A DNA stretch of 12,663 bases from NCBI GenBank assembly GCA_030745285.1, contig JASLOV010000140.1:1-12663 (forward strand), in the 5' to 3' direction. Every line of letters starts with the position of its first letter. Position 1 is the stretch's first letter. Source of the DNA: Dehalococcoidia bacterium (GTDB lineage: Bacteria; Chloroflexota; Dehalococcoidia; UBA2979). Of this stretch, positions 1 to 7,185 are shown piece after piece. The notes beneath the pieces are model-generated. The model had not been told where the DNA came from. It worked only from the letters and a program-made list of their open reading frames with translations, and ran no database searches. Both the position numbers and the translations under genes were made by a program.

Positions 1-120
1 TTATCTAAGTGGGGGGCGGGCAACCGCCTTCCCCGGGGGGGGAGGGGGCGATAGTTCCCCTCGCAATCCCCCCCCAACCACTGCCCTCCCCGGTCGCACT
101 GCCCGCCCCCCCCCCCCCCC
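1..120. repeat. G/C homopolymer tract at window edge
   Basis: This segment is dominated by homopolymers: 6 G at 11-16, 8 G at 35-42, 8 C at 68-75 and 15 C at 106-120. It interrupts the Fic gene directly after the catalytic motif. Nothing else in the window looks like it. It could be a contig-end sequencing artefact, an inserted GC-rich intergenic repeat, or a slippage-prone tract. The sequence alone cannot separate these. Confidence 0.6.
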
Positions 121-734
121 GCGAGGAAATACGCGGTGATCGCTCGGGCGGTACGCCCGTTGCCGTCATCAAACGGGTGAACGTTGACGAACTCGATGTG
201 GGCAACAGCCGCGAGCACGAGCGGATGAACCGAACCGCGAGACGCTCGAAGCCAGGTGACGAGATCGTTCATCAGCCTCGCGACGTCGGTCGGTGGTGGG
301 GGCCTAAAGACATCGTGCTGACCGCTGCGCACGACATTCTGCTCGAATCGGTACCGCCCGCCCGAGCCGTATCGATCGACCTCGCGGACGATCACGAAGT
401 GCAGCGCGCGCAGAAATCCGCCGTCGATGTCGGCCGATGGGTCATCCGCGTACTGGCGCGCGAACCGAACGGCGTCCCGATAGTTCAGATTCTCCAGTTC
501 AGCGACATCTGAGCCACGCTCCGGCCGGGCAAAGATGCCACGCACCTCCTCCTCGGTCATCGGATTGCCTTCGATGCGGGTCGACATGTGCGCTCCCCGA
601 GCTTCGGTGAAGCGCTGCAACCAACGCTCCAGCATCGATGGCACATCGAGTGCGTAGACTTCTTGCCTCGCCTCCTCGAGCGAGTCGATGAGGGGCTGGA
701 GTTTGTCGAAGTCGATCTTCGGGTCGAAGGCCAT
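1..734 (-). CDS. Fic/DOC family protein, 3' part missing or disrupted
   Basis: Fic proteins transfer AMP or other phosphate-containing groups from nucleotides to target hydroxyls. The ORF begins MAFDPKIDFDKL at 734 and stays open to the window edge (244 codons). The active-site motif HPFDDGNGRTAR lies near residues 188-199 and matches HPFx(D/E)GNGRxxR in full. Near residues 51-57 is STRIEGN, which fits the family's N-terminal inhibitory helix motif (S/T)xxxE(G/N), so this would be a self-inhibited class II Fic protein. Family members of this type usually run to about 350 residues with a C-terminal winged helix. Here the sequence after ITAYFLA turns into glycine-rich nonsense at a run of 15 G, so the C-terminal half is absent, frameshifted or badly assembled. 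The family call is secure, intactness is not. The target is unknown. Confidence 0.85.
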   Translation of the reverse strand, partial: MAFDPKIDFDKLQPLIDSLEEARQEVYALDVPSMLERWLQRFTEARGAHMSTRIEGNPMTEEEVRGIFARPERGSDVAELENLNYRDAVRFARQYADDPSADIDGGFLRALHFVIVREVDRYGSGGRYRFEQNVVRSGQHDVFRPPPPTDVARLMNDLVTWLRASRGSVHPLVLAAVAHIEFVNVHPFDDGNGRTARAITAYFLAGGGGGGQCDRGGQWLGGDCEGNYRPLPPRGRRLPAPHLD

Positions 735-740
735 GGCCAG

Positions 741-789
741 ACGATTAGTCGTATAATCGTCTAAATCAGGCGATTCTTCGACTAATCGA
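741..789. promoter_or_regulatory. Dyad cluster upstream of the Fic gene, possible operator
   Basis: CGATTAGTCG (742-751) and its exact inverted copy CGACTAATCG (779-788) lie 37 bp apart centre to centre. Each copy is itself flanked symmetrically (ACGA-TTAG-TCGT and TCGA-CTAA-TCGA). Extra half-sites TAATCG (754-759) and CGATTC (771-776) lie between them. The block is AT-rich against a GC-rich background and fills most of the gap between the Nudix stop and the Fic start. This suits an operator for a DNA-binding regulator; autoregulation by a Fic C-terminal helix-turn-helix is one guess. No convincing -35/-10 pair was assigned. Confidence 0.45.
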
Positions 790-814
790 CCAATCACCCA
801 GTTCCGGCCGCCTG

Positions 815-1339
815 CTACTCCCCCACCACAATCGGCTCTGGCGGTATCTCGCCGGCAATCAGCGGCACGAGCAGCCGTGCGAGGTCGAGCGGGACGAAGA
901 ACTCGTCCGTTGCGGCCAGTCCGTCGATGCCCCACCAGCGGAAGCCCGCGAACGACTCCAACTCCATGTCCTCCATGTGGCGAGGGCTGACGCCGGTGCG
1001 GGGCACGCGCACGCGGTAGAAGCGCTCGCGCGAGTCGTAGAAGGTCTCGCCCCAGCGCCAGACATGATCGCGCAGCCAGACACACGGCCCCAGCTCGGCG
1101 TCGTCGATGCCGGTCTCCTCCCACAGCTCACGCAGCGCCGCCTGCTCGTGCGACTCGCCGTCCTCGATAGCCCCGCAGGGTGTGATCCAAATAGCCGGCT
1201 GGTCCATCTCGCTCGACTCGGCCCGGATCAGCAGGATGCGGTCGTCCGCATCGAGCAGGACGATGCGAGCGCCCGGGTGCAGGATCGGCTGCGCCTCGGA
1301 GCTCGCATCGGGTGCGGTATCGCGGGCCATGCCCATCAT
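815..1339 (-). CDS. Nudix hydrolase
   Basis: Nudix enzymes cleave a nucleoside diphosphate linked to another group, using Mg2+ bound by the Nudix box. The complete box GX5EX7REUXEEXGU is present: G56, E62, then R70-E71-L-W-E74-E75-T-G77-I. The 174-residue length is normal for a single-domain member. A strand rich in hydrophobics (ARIVLLDADDRILLIRA, residues 24-40) precedes it, as in the fold. The usual PGG before the box reads PCG (Cys55). The cluster W-R-W-G-E-T-F-Y-D after the box may help determine the substrate, which cannot be read from sequence. Two further ATGs (1336, 1330) are possible starts, and no strong ribosome binding site decides among them. Its stop lies 80 nt before the Fic start on the same strand, so co-transcription is possible. 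Confidence 0.9.
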   Translation of the reverse strand: MMGMARDTAPDASSEAQPILHPGARIVLLDADDRILLIRAESSEMDQPAIWITPCGAIEDGESHEQAALRELWEETGIDDAELGPCVWLRDHVWRWGETFYDSRERFYRVRVPRTGVSPRHMEDMELESFAGFRWWGIDGLAATDEFFVPLDLARLLVPLIAGEIPPEPIVVGE

Positions 1340-1348
1340 CCGTCCGCG

Positions 1349-1378
1349 TTGCGACTGGACCTTGGCGTCGCCTAGACT
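1349..1378 (+). promoter_or_regulatory. Putative sigma70-type promoter for leader ORF and cimA
   Basis: TTGCGA (1349-1354) and TAGACT (1373-1378) are separated by 18 bp and each match four of six consensus bases. Transcription would start near 1385, just before the GTG at 1388, so the leader ORF could be translated from a leaderless mRNA. The promoter lies just upstream of the divergent Nudix start. Confidence 0.45.
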
Positions 1379-1387
1379 CGAAGCACT

Positions 1388-1468
1388 GTGGTTGCGGAAC
1401 AGAACGTACTGAAGGCGGTGAGCGTCGTCGGCATTCAGCCGGCGGCTGCGATTATCGCGCGCCCGTAA
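1388..1468 (+). CDS. Putative branched-chain leader peptide upstream of cimA
   Basis: A 26-codon ORF runs from GTG at 1388 to TAA at 1466-1468. It reads (V/M)VAEQNVLKA, then VSVVGIQPAA, then AIIARP. Nine or ten of the 26 residues are Val, Leu or Ile, including adjacent Val-Val and Ile-Ile. The ORF ends about 88 nt before cimA, an isoleucine-pathway gene, and starts about 10 nt after a candidate -10 box. This is the pattern expected of a leader peptide sensing branched-chain aminoacyl-tRNA. Weak point: the hairpins after it (for example CGACCG at 1479-1484 pairing with CGGTCG at 1511-1516) have no U-tract, so any control would act on translation or through Rho. A chance ORF remains possible. 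Confidence 0.4.
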   Translation: MVAEQNVLKAVSVVGIQPAAAIIARP

Positions 1469-1556
1469 CCCACCCCACGACCGACCGGCACACGATCAGA
1501 GGCCCGTCCGCGGTCGCGGCTGCCCCTGCACCGATCATTGTCTGGAATTGACGTAC

Positions 1557-3182
1557 ATGACAGCTCACCACACTCCCCAGAACGTCGTGCTCTACGACAC
1601 CACGCTCCGCGACGGCCTTGGCATGGAGGGCCTGACGCTCTCGCTCGAAGACAAGCTCGTGATCGTCGAGAAGCTCGACGAGCTCGGCGTCCACTACATC
1701 GAGGGCGGCTACCCGGGCTCCAACCCGAAGGACGCCGAGTTCTTCGAGCGGGCACGAGCGCTCGAGCTGCGCAACGCCAAACTCGTTGCCTTCGGCTCCA
1801 CCCGCCGCGCGGGCGGGGACACCGCCAGCGACCCGGCGCTGCAGGCGGTACTCGGCGCCCGGACGCCCGCCATTACGCTCGTCGGCAAGTCCTCGGCGGC
1901 CCAGGTTCGCGACGTGCTGGAGACCAGCGAGGAAGAGAACCTCGCGATGATCGAGGACTCCGTCCGCTACCTCGTCGACGCGGGCCGCGAGGTGATCTTC
2001 GACGCGGAGCACTTCTTCGACGGCTACGCGGAGGACCCCTCATACGCGATGACAACGCTGCGGGCGGCCACGCGCGGCGGGGCCGGCACGATCGCCCTCT
2101 GCGACACCAACGGCGGCTCGCTTTCACAGGCGATCGTCGACGGCGTCACGCGGGCACTCGCTGAGACGGACGCCGCCATCGGCATCCACACCCACAACGA
2201 CGCCGAACTGGCGGTCGCCAACACGCTGCTGGCCGTACAGGCCGGCGCAACGCAGGTGCAGGCCTGCCTCAACGGCTGGGGCGAGCGCTGTGGCAATGCC
2301 AACATCATCTCCGTAATCGCCAACCTGCAGCTGAAGCTCGGGCTGCAGGTCGTCGACCCGGACCAGCTTGCCCGCCTCACCGAGGTCGCGCGGTTCGCCT
2401 CGGAAGTTGCCAACCTGCCTTCGAGCCCGCAGCAGCCGTACGTCGGCACCGGCGCGTTCGCGCACAAGGCAGGGCTTCACGCCGCGGCGGTGGAGAAGTC
2501 CCCCGGCGCGTACACGCACATCAACCCCGCCGACGTCGGCAACGGAGAGCGCGTCCTGATCTCCGAACTCTCAGGCCGGCGCAGCATCACCGCCAAGCTG
2601 CGCGAGCAGGGCTCACAGATCGAGCTGACCGACGCGCAGGCGAGGACGGTCGTCGACCGCGTCAAGGCCTTCGAGGCACGCGGCTTCCAGTACGAGTCCG
2701 CCGAGGCATCGTTCGAACTGCTCGTGCGGCGCACGCTCGATGGCTACATCGCGCCGTTCGACCTGGAAGACTTCCTGATCGTCGAGCGGCGGCGTCACGC
2801 CTCGGAGTCCGGCAGCGGCGACGAGAGCGGCGACGAGAACGAGATGCAGGCGGAGGCAATGGTGAAGGTGCGCGTCGGCAAGCACCTCACCCAGACCGCC
2901 GCCGACGGCAACGGCCCCGTCTCGGCGCTCGATGCCGCGGTCAGGAGCGGCCTGGCGGAGACCTTCCCCGAACTCGCCGCCATCCACCTGGTCGACTACA
3001 AGGTGCGTATCATCAACCCGGCAGGCGGGGCGGACGCTGCGGTGCGCGCCCTGATTGAATCGAGCGACGGCACGCACGTCTGGCGCACCGTCGGGGCCTC
3101 GACAGACGTGATCGAGGCCTCCTGGCTGGCGCTGCAGGACGCCTACGAATACTGGATCCTGAACTGGGGCCGCCCGGCCTGA
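1557..3182 (+). CDS. cimA: Citramalate synthase
   Basis: CimA condenses pyruvate and acetyl-CoA to (R)-citramalate, the first step of the threonine-independent route to isoleucine. The 541 residues show a DRE-TIM metallolyase barrel: TLRDG at 16-20 (Arg18, Asp19), YIEGGYPGSNPKD at 47-59, the metal ligands HTHND (His211, His213), and GAFAHKAGLH at 299-308. A LeuA-type dimerisation and allosteric domain spans about 430-535, joined by an acidic Ser/Gly/Asp/Glu linker at 411-430. EGGYPGSNPKD is typical of the long CimA type rather than 2-isopropylmalate synthase. ATG 1557 is preferred: GGAA (1544-1547) lies 9 nt upstream. A TTG at 1548 is in frame but directly abuts that GGAA. Oddity: the conserved Gln of RDGxQ is Gly22. 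C-terminal feedback by isoleucine is usual for the family. Confidence 0.93.
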   Translation: MTAHHTPQNVVLYDTTLRDGLGMEGLTLSLEDKLVIVEKLDELGVHYIEGGYPGSNPKDAEFFERARALELRNAKLVAFGSTRRAGGDTASDPALQAVLGARTPAITLVGKSSAAQVRDVLETSEEENLAMIEDSVRYLVDAGREVIFDAEHFFDGYAEDPSYAMTTLRAATRGGAGTIALCDTNGGSLSQAIVDGVTRALAETDAAIGIHTHNDAELAVANTLLAVQAGATQVQACLNGWGERCGNANIISVIANLQLKLGLQVVDPDQLARLTEVARFASEVANLPSSPQQPYVGTGAFAHKAGLHAAAVEKSPGAYTHINPADVGNGERVLISELSGRRSITAKLREQGSQIELTDAQARTVVDRVKAFEARGFQYESAEASFELLVRRTLDGYIAPFDLEDFLIVERRRHASESGSGDESGDENEMQAEAMVKVRVGKHLTQTAADGNGPVSALDAAVRSGLAETFPELAAIHLVDYKVRIINPAGGADAAVRALIESSDGTHVWRTVGASTDVIEASWLALQDAYEYWILNWGRPA

Positions 3183-3185
3183 GGC

Positions 3186-3197
3186 GGCGCCGGCGCC
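3186..3197. other. 12-bp GC palindrome between convergent genes
   Basis: The perfect palindrome GGCGCCGGCGCC occupies most of the 16-nt gap between the cimA stop (3182) and the stop of the convergent PDZ gene (3199). It could fold on either transcript and stop colliding transcription, but there is no U-tract on either side, so a terminator role is only suggested. Confidence 0.35.
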
Positions 3198-3198
3198 C

Positions 3199-4734
3199 CT
3201 AGCCGACGACGATCAGCATCTGCACAACGCCGTCGCGGACCACGGCCGTGACGAGGTCGCCCACGGCGGCGTCCTTGAATCCGATTCGCACCGTCTGGTC
3301 GTTCAACGCCAGCGTGACCCCGCCCAGCGAGCCGGTCAGCCGGATCGAGTCGCCGTCGATCGCGGCGATGCGCCCGAAGACCGCGGTCAGCGGCGCCCCC
3401 GGCGTCTCACTCGCCTCCGGTTCGGCAGCTGCAGCCGCAGCCTCGGTCGCGTCGGTCGCTGCCGCGGCGGCTCGGGCTGCGAGACGGTCCGCCACGAGGT
3501 CCGCCAGCTGCTCCAGCACTGCCGGCGGGAAGTTCGCGCCCGCGGCCCCGCCCGGCTGTGACCCGCCCGGCTGAACTTCGCCCCGCTGAGCGCCGGGGCG
3601 CTGCGGCGCCTGCGGCGCCGTGGGCGATGTCCCCACCGGAGGCACGGCCGGCGCGACACGCTGCGGAGGCGCCGAGAGCGTCACTCGCAGCGCGGCGCGG
3701 CCGCCGTCGCGCAGCACGGTCACCCGCACGGTCTCGCCGGGGGCGAACGTCGCCAGCCGCTCGCGCAGCTGCTCGACCGAGTGCACCGGCGCGCCATCGA
3801 CCGCCACGATCACGTCCCCCGGGCGGAGCCCGGCCAGGTCCGCGCCGCTGCCCGGCAGCACCTCGGCGACGCGCACGCCGTCCGAGGCGTCGACGGCGCT
3901 GACACCGAGCTGCGGCGCCGCCGCCGGCGTCGCCCGCTGGCCACCCTCGCCGGGCCGCTGCGGTTGCTGCGGTTGCTGGGGTCTCTGCGGCTGGAACGGG
4001 CGCTGCTGCGGCCCTGGCCGGCCCTCTCGCTGAGAGCGATCGCCGGGGACGGCCTCTCGGCCACTGCCGCCGTCGCCGAATTGCTGCCGTAAACGATCAC
4101 CGAGCGCTTCGCCGAGCCCCTGGAGCAGCGGTCCGATCGCAGCCACGAGTGCCCGTGGTTCAACTTCCAACGTGCGCAGCTCGCCGTCGCGGCGTACCTC
4201 GATCTCGTAGACCTCTCCGGCGTCGACCCCGGCGACGGCCTCCCGCAGTTCGTCGATGCGGTCGACACGATCACCGTCGACGCGCACGATCTCGTCGCCC
4301 GGCCGCAGCCCGGCGTTCGCAGCCGGGGTACCGGGCAGCACCTCGTCCACGGTCAGTCGATCTCCCTCATCGTCGATCGTGACGCCGAGCGCGGGCTGGC
4401 CCAATCCGAACAGCGAGCCGCCATCGAAACCATCGAAGCCTTCGAACCCGTCAAATCCGTTGCCGGCCCCGCTGCGCAACAGCTCGAGCAGATCCGCGAA
4501 CTGCGGCAACTCCGCCAACCGCCGAAGGTCGTCGAGGTCCTCGACGTCACCAGATTCTTCGAGCGCGTCCCGCAACTCGCCGAGGTCGAACTGGAGCGAG
4601 CCGAGCGAGGCCCGGCGCTCCGGCTCCGGGTCGTCGCTGACCATGTCCCCGACCCCGAGCGCGATTGCGACGGCGAGCAGCGCCGCGGCCGCTCCAATCG
4701 CAACCGCCAGGTAGTTACGCCTCAGGTACTGCAT
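3199..4734 (-). CDS. Membrane-anchored tandem-PDZ protein without protease domain
   Basis: The protein has 511 residues. An uncleaved-looking membrane anchor lies at about 8-28 (NYLAVAIGAAAALLAVAIAL, after Arg5-Arg6), followed by an acidic stretch and a Phe-Asp-Gly rich segment (93-107). PDZ 1 spans about 114-195 with AGLRPGDEIVRVDG; PDZ 2 spans about 274-356 with AGLRPGDVIVAVDG. A Gln/Pro linker (243-262) separates them, an Ala-rich stretch (415-440) follows, and a small beta domain resembling DUF5666 folds ends it (449-511). HtrA/DegP proteases have PDZ domains behind a trypsin-like domain; no His-Asp-Ser domain is present here. The start ATG at 4734 has GGGAGGA seven nt upstream and overlaps the kinase gene by 20 nt, so it is the last gene of the two-component operon. 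It probably binds exposed peptide C-termini outside the membrane and may tune the kinase (inference). Confidence 0.85.
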   Translation of the reverse strand: MQYLRRNYLAVAIGAAAALLAVAIALGVGDMVSDDPEPERRASLGSLQFDLGELRDALEESGDVEDLDDLRRLAELPQFADLLELLRSGAGNGFDGFEGFDGFDGGSLFGLGQPALGVTIDDEGDRLTVDEVLPGTPAANAGLRPGDEIVRVDGDRVDRIDELREAVAGVDAGEVYEIEVRRDGELRTLEVEPRALVAAIGPLLQGLGEALGDRLRQQFGDGGSGREAVPGDRSQREGRPGPQQRPFQPQRPQQPQQPQRPGEGGQRATPAAAPQLGVSAVDASDGVRVAEVLPGSGADLAGLRPGDVIVAVDGAPVHSVEQLRERLATFAPGETVRVTVLRDGGRAALRVTLSAPPQRVAPAVPPVGTSPTAPQAPQRPGAQRGEVQPGGSQPGGAAGANFPPAVLEQLADLVADRLAARAAAAATDATEAAAAAAEPEASETPGAPLTAVFGRIAAIDGDSIRLTGSLGGVTLALNDQTVRIGFKDAAVGDLVTAVVRDGVVQMLIVVG

Positions 4735-6313
4735 CTTGCGTCCTCCCGGGAGCGCTGCTGTCGTCGCTGCTGAGTGGGTTGCTGCTGTCCGGGCCGCTGC
4801 TCTCCGGGCCGCTGCTGTCCGAGCCGCCGCGGTCCGGGCCGCCGCTGTCCGGGCCATCGCGGGGCAGTCGCACGATGAAGATGGTGCCGCCGGCGCGGCT
4901 CGACTGTACCTCGATGGTGCCGCCGTGGGCCTGCACGAGCTCGTGCACGATCGCGAGTCCGAGTCCCGAGTGCGCCCCGTCGCTGCGTGCGCGGTCGGCC
5001 TGGTAGAAGCGGTCGAACACCGACGGCAGATCCTCCTCGGGGATCGGCTCGCCGTGGTTGTGGACCTCGAGCGAGACCGACGCGGCATCGCCATGGGTAT
5101 GCACGCGCACGTCCGAGTCCGGGGGTGAGAAGCGAATGGCGTTGTCGACGAGGTTCGAGAGGATCTGCTCCAGCCGCCGTCCGTCCGCACGGACATGCCC
5201 GGCGCCCTTCTCGTGACTGACCGTCACGGCCGACTCCTGCGCGCGGAAGGCCAGCCGTCGGACGCCGGCGGCGACCAGAGCGTCGAAATCGACATCGTCC
5301 AGCGCTAGCGCCAGCTCGCCGGACTCGATGCTGGAGAGGTACAGCAGGTCGTCGACCAGCTCACGCATACTGCCGGCTTCCTCGTGGATCACGGCGGCAA
5401 GCTGCTTGCGCTCATCCTCGCTCTCCACGACACCATCGACGAGCGCCTGCGAGAAGCCCTGGATCGATGTCAGCGGTGTCTTCAATTCGTGCGAGACGTT
5501 GCCCAGGAGCTGGCGCATCGCGTGGCTGCTGCGGTTTGCCTGCCCGGCCATCAGGTTGAACGCGCCGGCCAGTTGAGCTACCTCGTCGTCGCCACGCATC
5601 TCGATGCGCTGATCGTAGTCGCCCTGCGCCATGGCCTCGGACGCGGCCGTCATCGCCGCGATCGGGCGAGTGATGCGAGCGCTGAGCACGGTGCCGACGA
5701 CCACGGCGACCAGCGCGGCGATGCCGCCGGCGATCGCGAAGCGCGGTAAGAGCCGGGCCCAGGCCGCCGTCACGTCCGCCGCAGGCACGGCGATCACCAC
5801 CGTCGATTCGGGCTGGCGCTGCGGGAACGCCCCCGGGATCACCGGGTTCGGCTGGGACGAGGTGAACAGGTAGAGGTCGGCGCCCTGCGCTTCCACACGC
5901 AGCGAGCGGAACGGCAGCATCCCCTCGTCGGCATCGCCATCGGCAGAGCGGGCGGCGATGTTGAGCGTGGCGCCCAGCATCGGCTCGCGGTCGTCCGTGT
6001 CGAGGATGACGCGACAGTCGCCGTCGAGCAGGAAGATGCGCACGTCGAAGTAGTCGGCCAGCGGGGTCAGTTCCGCCCGAATGCGACTGCGCGGCCAGCC
6101 GAACAGTTCCCACGCCATCACGCTCTCGGTGAAGCCTGGCACCAGCCGGCCGAAGCGCTGCTCCGCAGACTCGGCCTGCTGATCGCGCAACAGCACGAGC
6201 GAGGAGAACCCGGCGAACACGAGGCTGACCGCGATCACGAGGCCGAAACCGGCGATCAGACGCAGTCGCAGACCACCGAGAGATGAGAGACCGGGAGACC
6301 CGAGCCTAGGCAT
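4715..6313 (-). CDS. HAMP-containing sensor histidine kinase
   Basis: This is a 532-residue membrane kinase of the BaeS/PhoR type. TM1 is at about 16-42 and TM2 at about 193-213, enclosing a roughly 150-residue extracytoplasmic sensor. HAMP follows at 214-265 (ITRPIAAMTAASEAMAQGDY). The H-box NVSHELKTPLTSIQGF carries the phosphorylated His275. The N-box is SNLVDNAIRFS (Asn387, Asn391), the F-box FDRFY (433-437) and the G-box SGLGLAI (449-455). All catalytic boxes are intact. The C-terminus carries a Gly-Pro-Asp-Ser tail (about 487-520), encoded by a 15-bp tandem repeat. Its ATG overlaps the regulator gene by 8 nt, so the pair is translationally coupled. Autophosphorylation and transfer to the adjacent regulator's Asp53 is the expected reaction. 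The signal is unknown; the PDZ partner downstream hints at envelope or protein-folding stress. Confidence 0.95.
   Translation of the reverse strand: MPRLGSPGLSSLGGLRLRLIAGFGLVIAVSLVFAGFSSLVLLRDQQAESAEQRFGRLVPGFTESVMAWELFGWPRSRIRAELTPLADYFDVRIFLLDGDCRVILDTDDREPMLGATLNIAARSADGDADEGMLPFRSLRVEAQGADLYLFTSSQPNPVIPGAFPQRQPESTVVIAVPAADVTAAWARLLPRFAIAGGIAALVAVVVGTVLSARITRPIAAMTAASEAMAQGDYDQRIEMRGDDEVAQLAGAFNLMAGQANRSSHAMRQLLGNVSHELKTPLTSIQGFSQALVDGVVESEDERKQLAAVIHEEAGSMRELVDDLLYLSSIESGELALALDDVDFDALVAAGVRRLAFRAQESAVTVSHEKGAGHVRADGRRLEQILSNLVDNAIRFSPPDSDVRVHTHGDAASVSLEVHNHGEPIPEEDLPSVFDRFYQADRARSDGAHSGLGLAIVHELVQAHGGTIEVQSSRAGGTIFIVRLPRDGPDSGGPDRGGSDSSGPESSGPDSSNPLSSDDSSAPGRTQDAVPEA
4781..4855. repeat. 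Five tandem 15-bp repeats in the kinase 3' end
   Basis: Five imperfect 15-bp units of the form GCTGCTGTCCGGGCC begin at 4781, 4796, 4811, 4826 and 4841. On the coding (minus) strand each encodes a Gly-Pro-Asp-Ser-Ser-like pentapeptide in the kinase tail. Because the unit is a multiple of three, gain or loss of copies keeps the frame, so copy number may vary between strains. Confidence 0.85.
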
Positions 6314-7001
6314 CAGTCTCGGCCGGCACGAGCTTGTAGCCGACGCCCCAGACGGTCTCGATCGACGGTTCCGCCGCCTCTAGCTTGTCGCGCAGCCACG
6401 CCACGTGAACGTCGATCGTGCGAGGGTCGCCGAAGTAGTCCTCGCCCCATACCATCGAGAGCAGGCGCTCGCGATCCAGCACCACGTTGGGGTGGGTCAG
6501 GAACGCCTCCAGCAGATCGAATTCGCGCTGACGGAGCCGCACCTTCTCGTCTCCCACCGTCACGTCGCGGCTGGCCGGGTCAAGCGTCAGGTTCCCGATC
6601 GTGACGGCGACCCGTTCCGGCTCCTCGGCGCGATCCCAGTCGCGACGGCGCAGGGCGGCCTTCACGCGGACGACCACCTCGCGCGGGTTGAACGGCTTCG
6701 TGACGTAGTCGTCCGCCCCCATCTCGAGGCCGACGATCTTGTCGACGTCGTCGGAACGGGCGGTCAGCATGATCATGGGCACGTCGGAGTTCTTGCGGAT
6801 CTCCGTGCAGACCTCGAACCCGCTGAGTTCGGGCATCATCAGGTCCAGCAACACCAGGTCGGGCGTCTCGGCGGAGAAGCGATCGAGCGCCTGCCGCCCG
6901 TTCGCGGCGGCAACCACGTCATAGCCCTCGTTGCGCAGGTAGAGGCGCAGCAACTTCACGATGTTTTGCTCATCGTCGGCGACGAGGATCTTGGCTGCCA
7001 C
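6306..7001 (-). CDS. OmpR/PhoB-family response regulator
   Basis: From the GTG at 7001 the protein has 231 residues, the normal length for the family. The receiver domain (about 4-118) has all key residues: acidic pair Asp9-Asp10, phospho-acceptor Asp53 in LLDLMMP, Thr80 and Lys102 in the TKPF motif. A winged-helix DNA-binding domain follows (about 135-228), with the RQREFDLLEAF, TIDVHVAWLRDKLE and VWGVGYKL signatures. An in-frame GTG at 7112 would add a 37-residue Pro/Arg/Ala-rich extension unlike anything in the family, so the later start is preferred even though its ribosome binding site (GGAG, 12 nt upstream) is poor. It is the first gene of the operon with the kinase and the tandem-PDZ protein. 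Confidence 0.93.
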   Translation of the reverse strand: MAAKILVADDEQNIVKLLRLYLRNEGYDVVAAANGRQALDRFSAETPDLVLLDLMMPELSGFEVCTEIRKNSDVPMIMLTARSDDVDKIVGLEMGADDYVTKPFNPREVVVRVKAALRRRDWDRAEEPERVAVTIGNLTLDPASRDVTVGDEKVRLRQREFDLLEAFLTHPNVVLDRERLLSMVWGEDYFGDPRTIDVHVAWLRDKLEAAEPSIETVWGVGYKLVPAETDA

Positions 7002-7119
7002 GGTGCCAGCGGGCTCCACTACTGCCGGTGGTGAGGGGGCTGGGGTAGGTCGGGACCGGTCCGCTGGCCTCCGAGGAAGCCGTACCGCCGTTGTCGCAAC
7101 CGCTCCCACCACTGCTTTC

Positions 7120-7185
7120 TTACGAGAACGCCGTGCGGACCGGCCCGCCCTGCATCCATGGTGCAGGCCAGACGTTGGCCGCCAT
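7120..7185 (-). CDS. Possible 21-codon upstream ORF before the response regulator
   Basis: ATG at 7185 opens a 21-codon frame, MAANVWPAPWMQGG then PVRTAFS, ending at TAA 7122-7120. A TAnnnT-type -10 box, TACACT (7198-7193), ends seven nt before the ATG, so a leaderless transcript could begin there. No good -35 was found. It contains two Trp and lies wholly upstream of the regulator start. It may be chance. Confidence 0.2.
   Translation of the reverse strand: MAANVWPAPWMQGGPVRTAFS
7149..7167. promoter_or_regulatory. Inverted repeat upstream of two-component operon
   Basis: CCTGCA (7149-7154) and TGCAGG (7162-7167) are perfect inverted arms around TCCATGG. The dyad is about 150 nt upstream of the regulator start. 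It could be an operator, for example for autoregulation, or an RNA hairpin in the leader. Confidence 0.35.

Noticed and set aside
9..512. Plus-strand ORF opposite the Fic gene
   Set aside because: It is antisense to a frame carrying a full Fic motif and begins in homopolymer sequence.
1469..1547. T-box or intrinsic terminator before cimA
   Set aside because: No T-box sequence or U-tract is visible; only short GC stems.
4735..5196. Long minus-strand extension of the PDZ reading frame upstream of 4734
   Set aside because: It reads the kinase gene in the wrong frame as Arg/Ser/Thr/Ala-rich sequence; the strong GGGAGGA before ATG 4734 fixes the true start.
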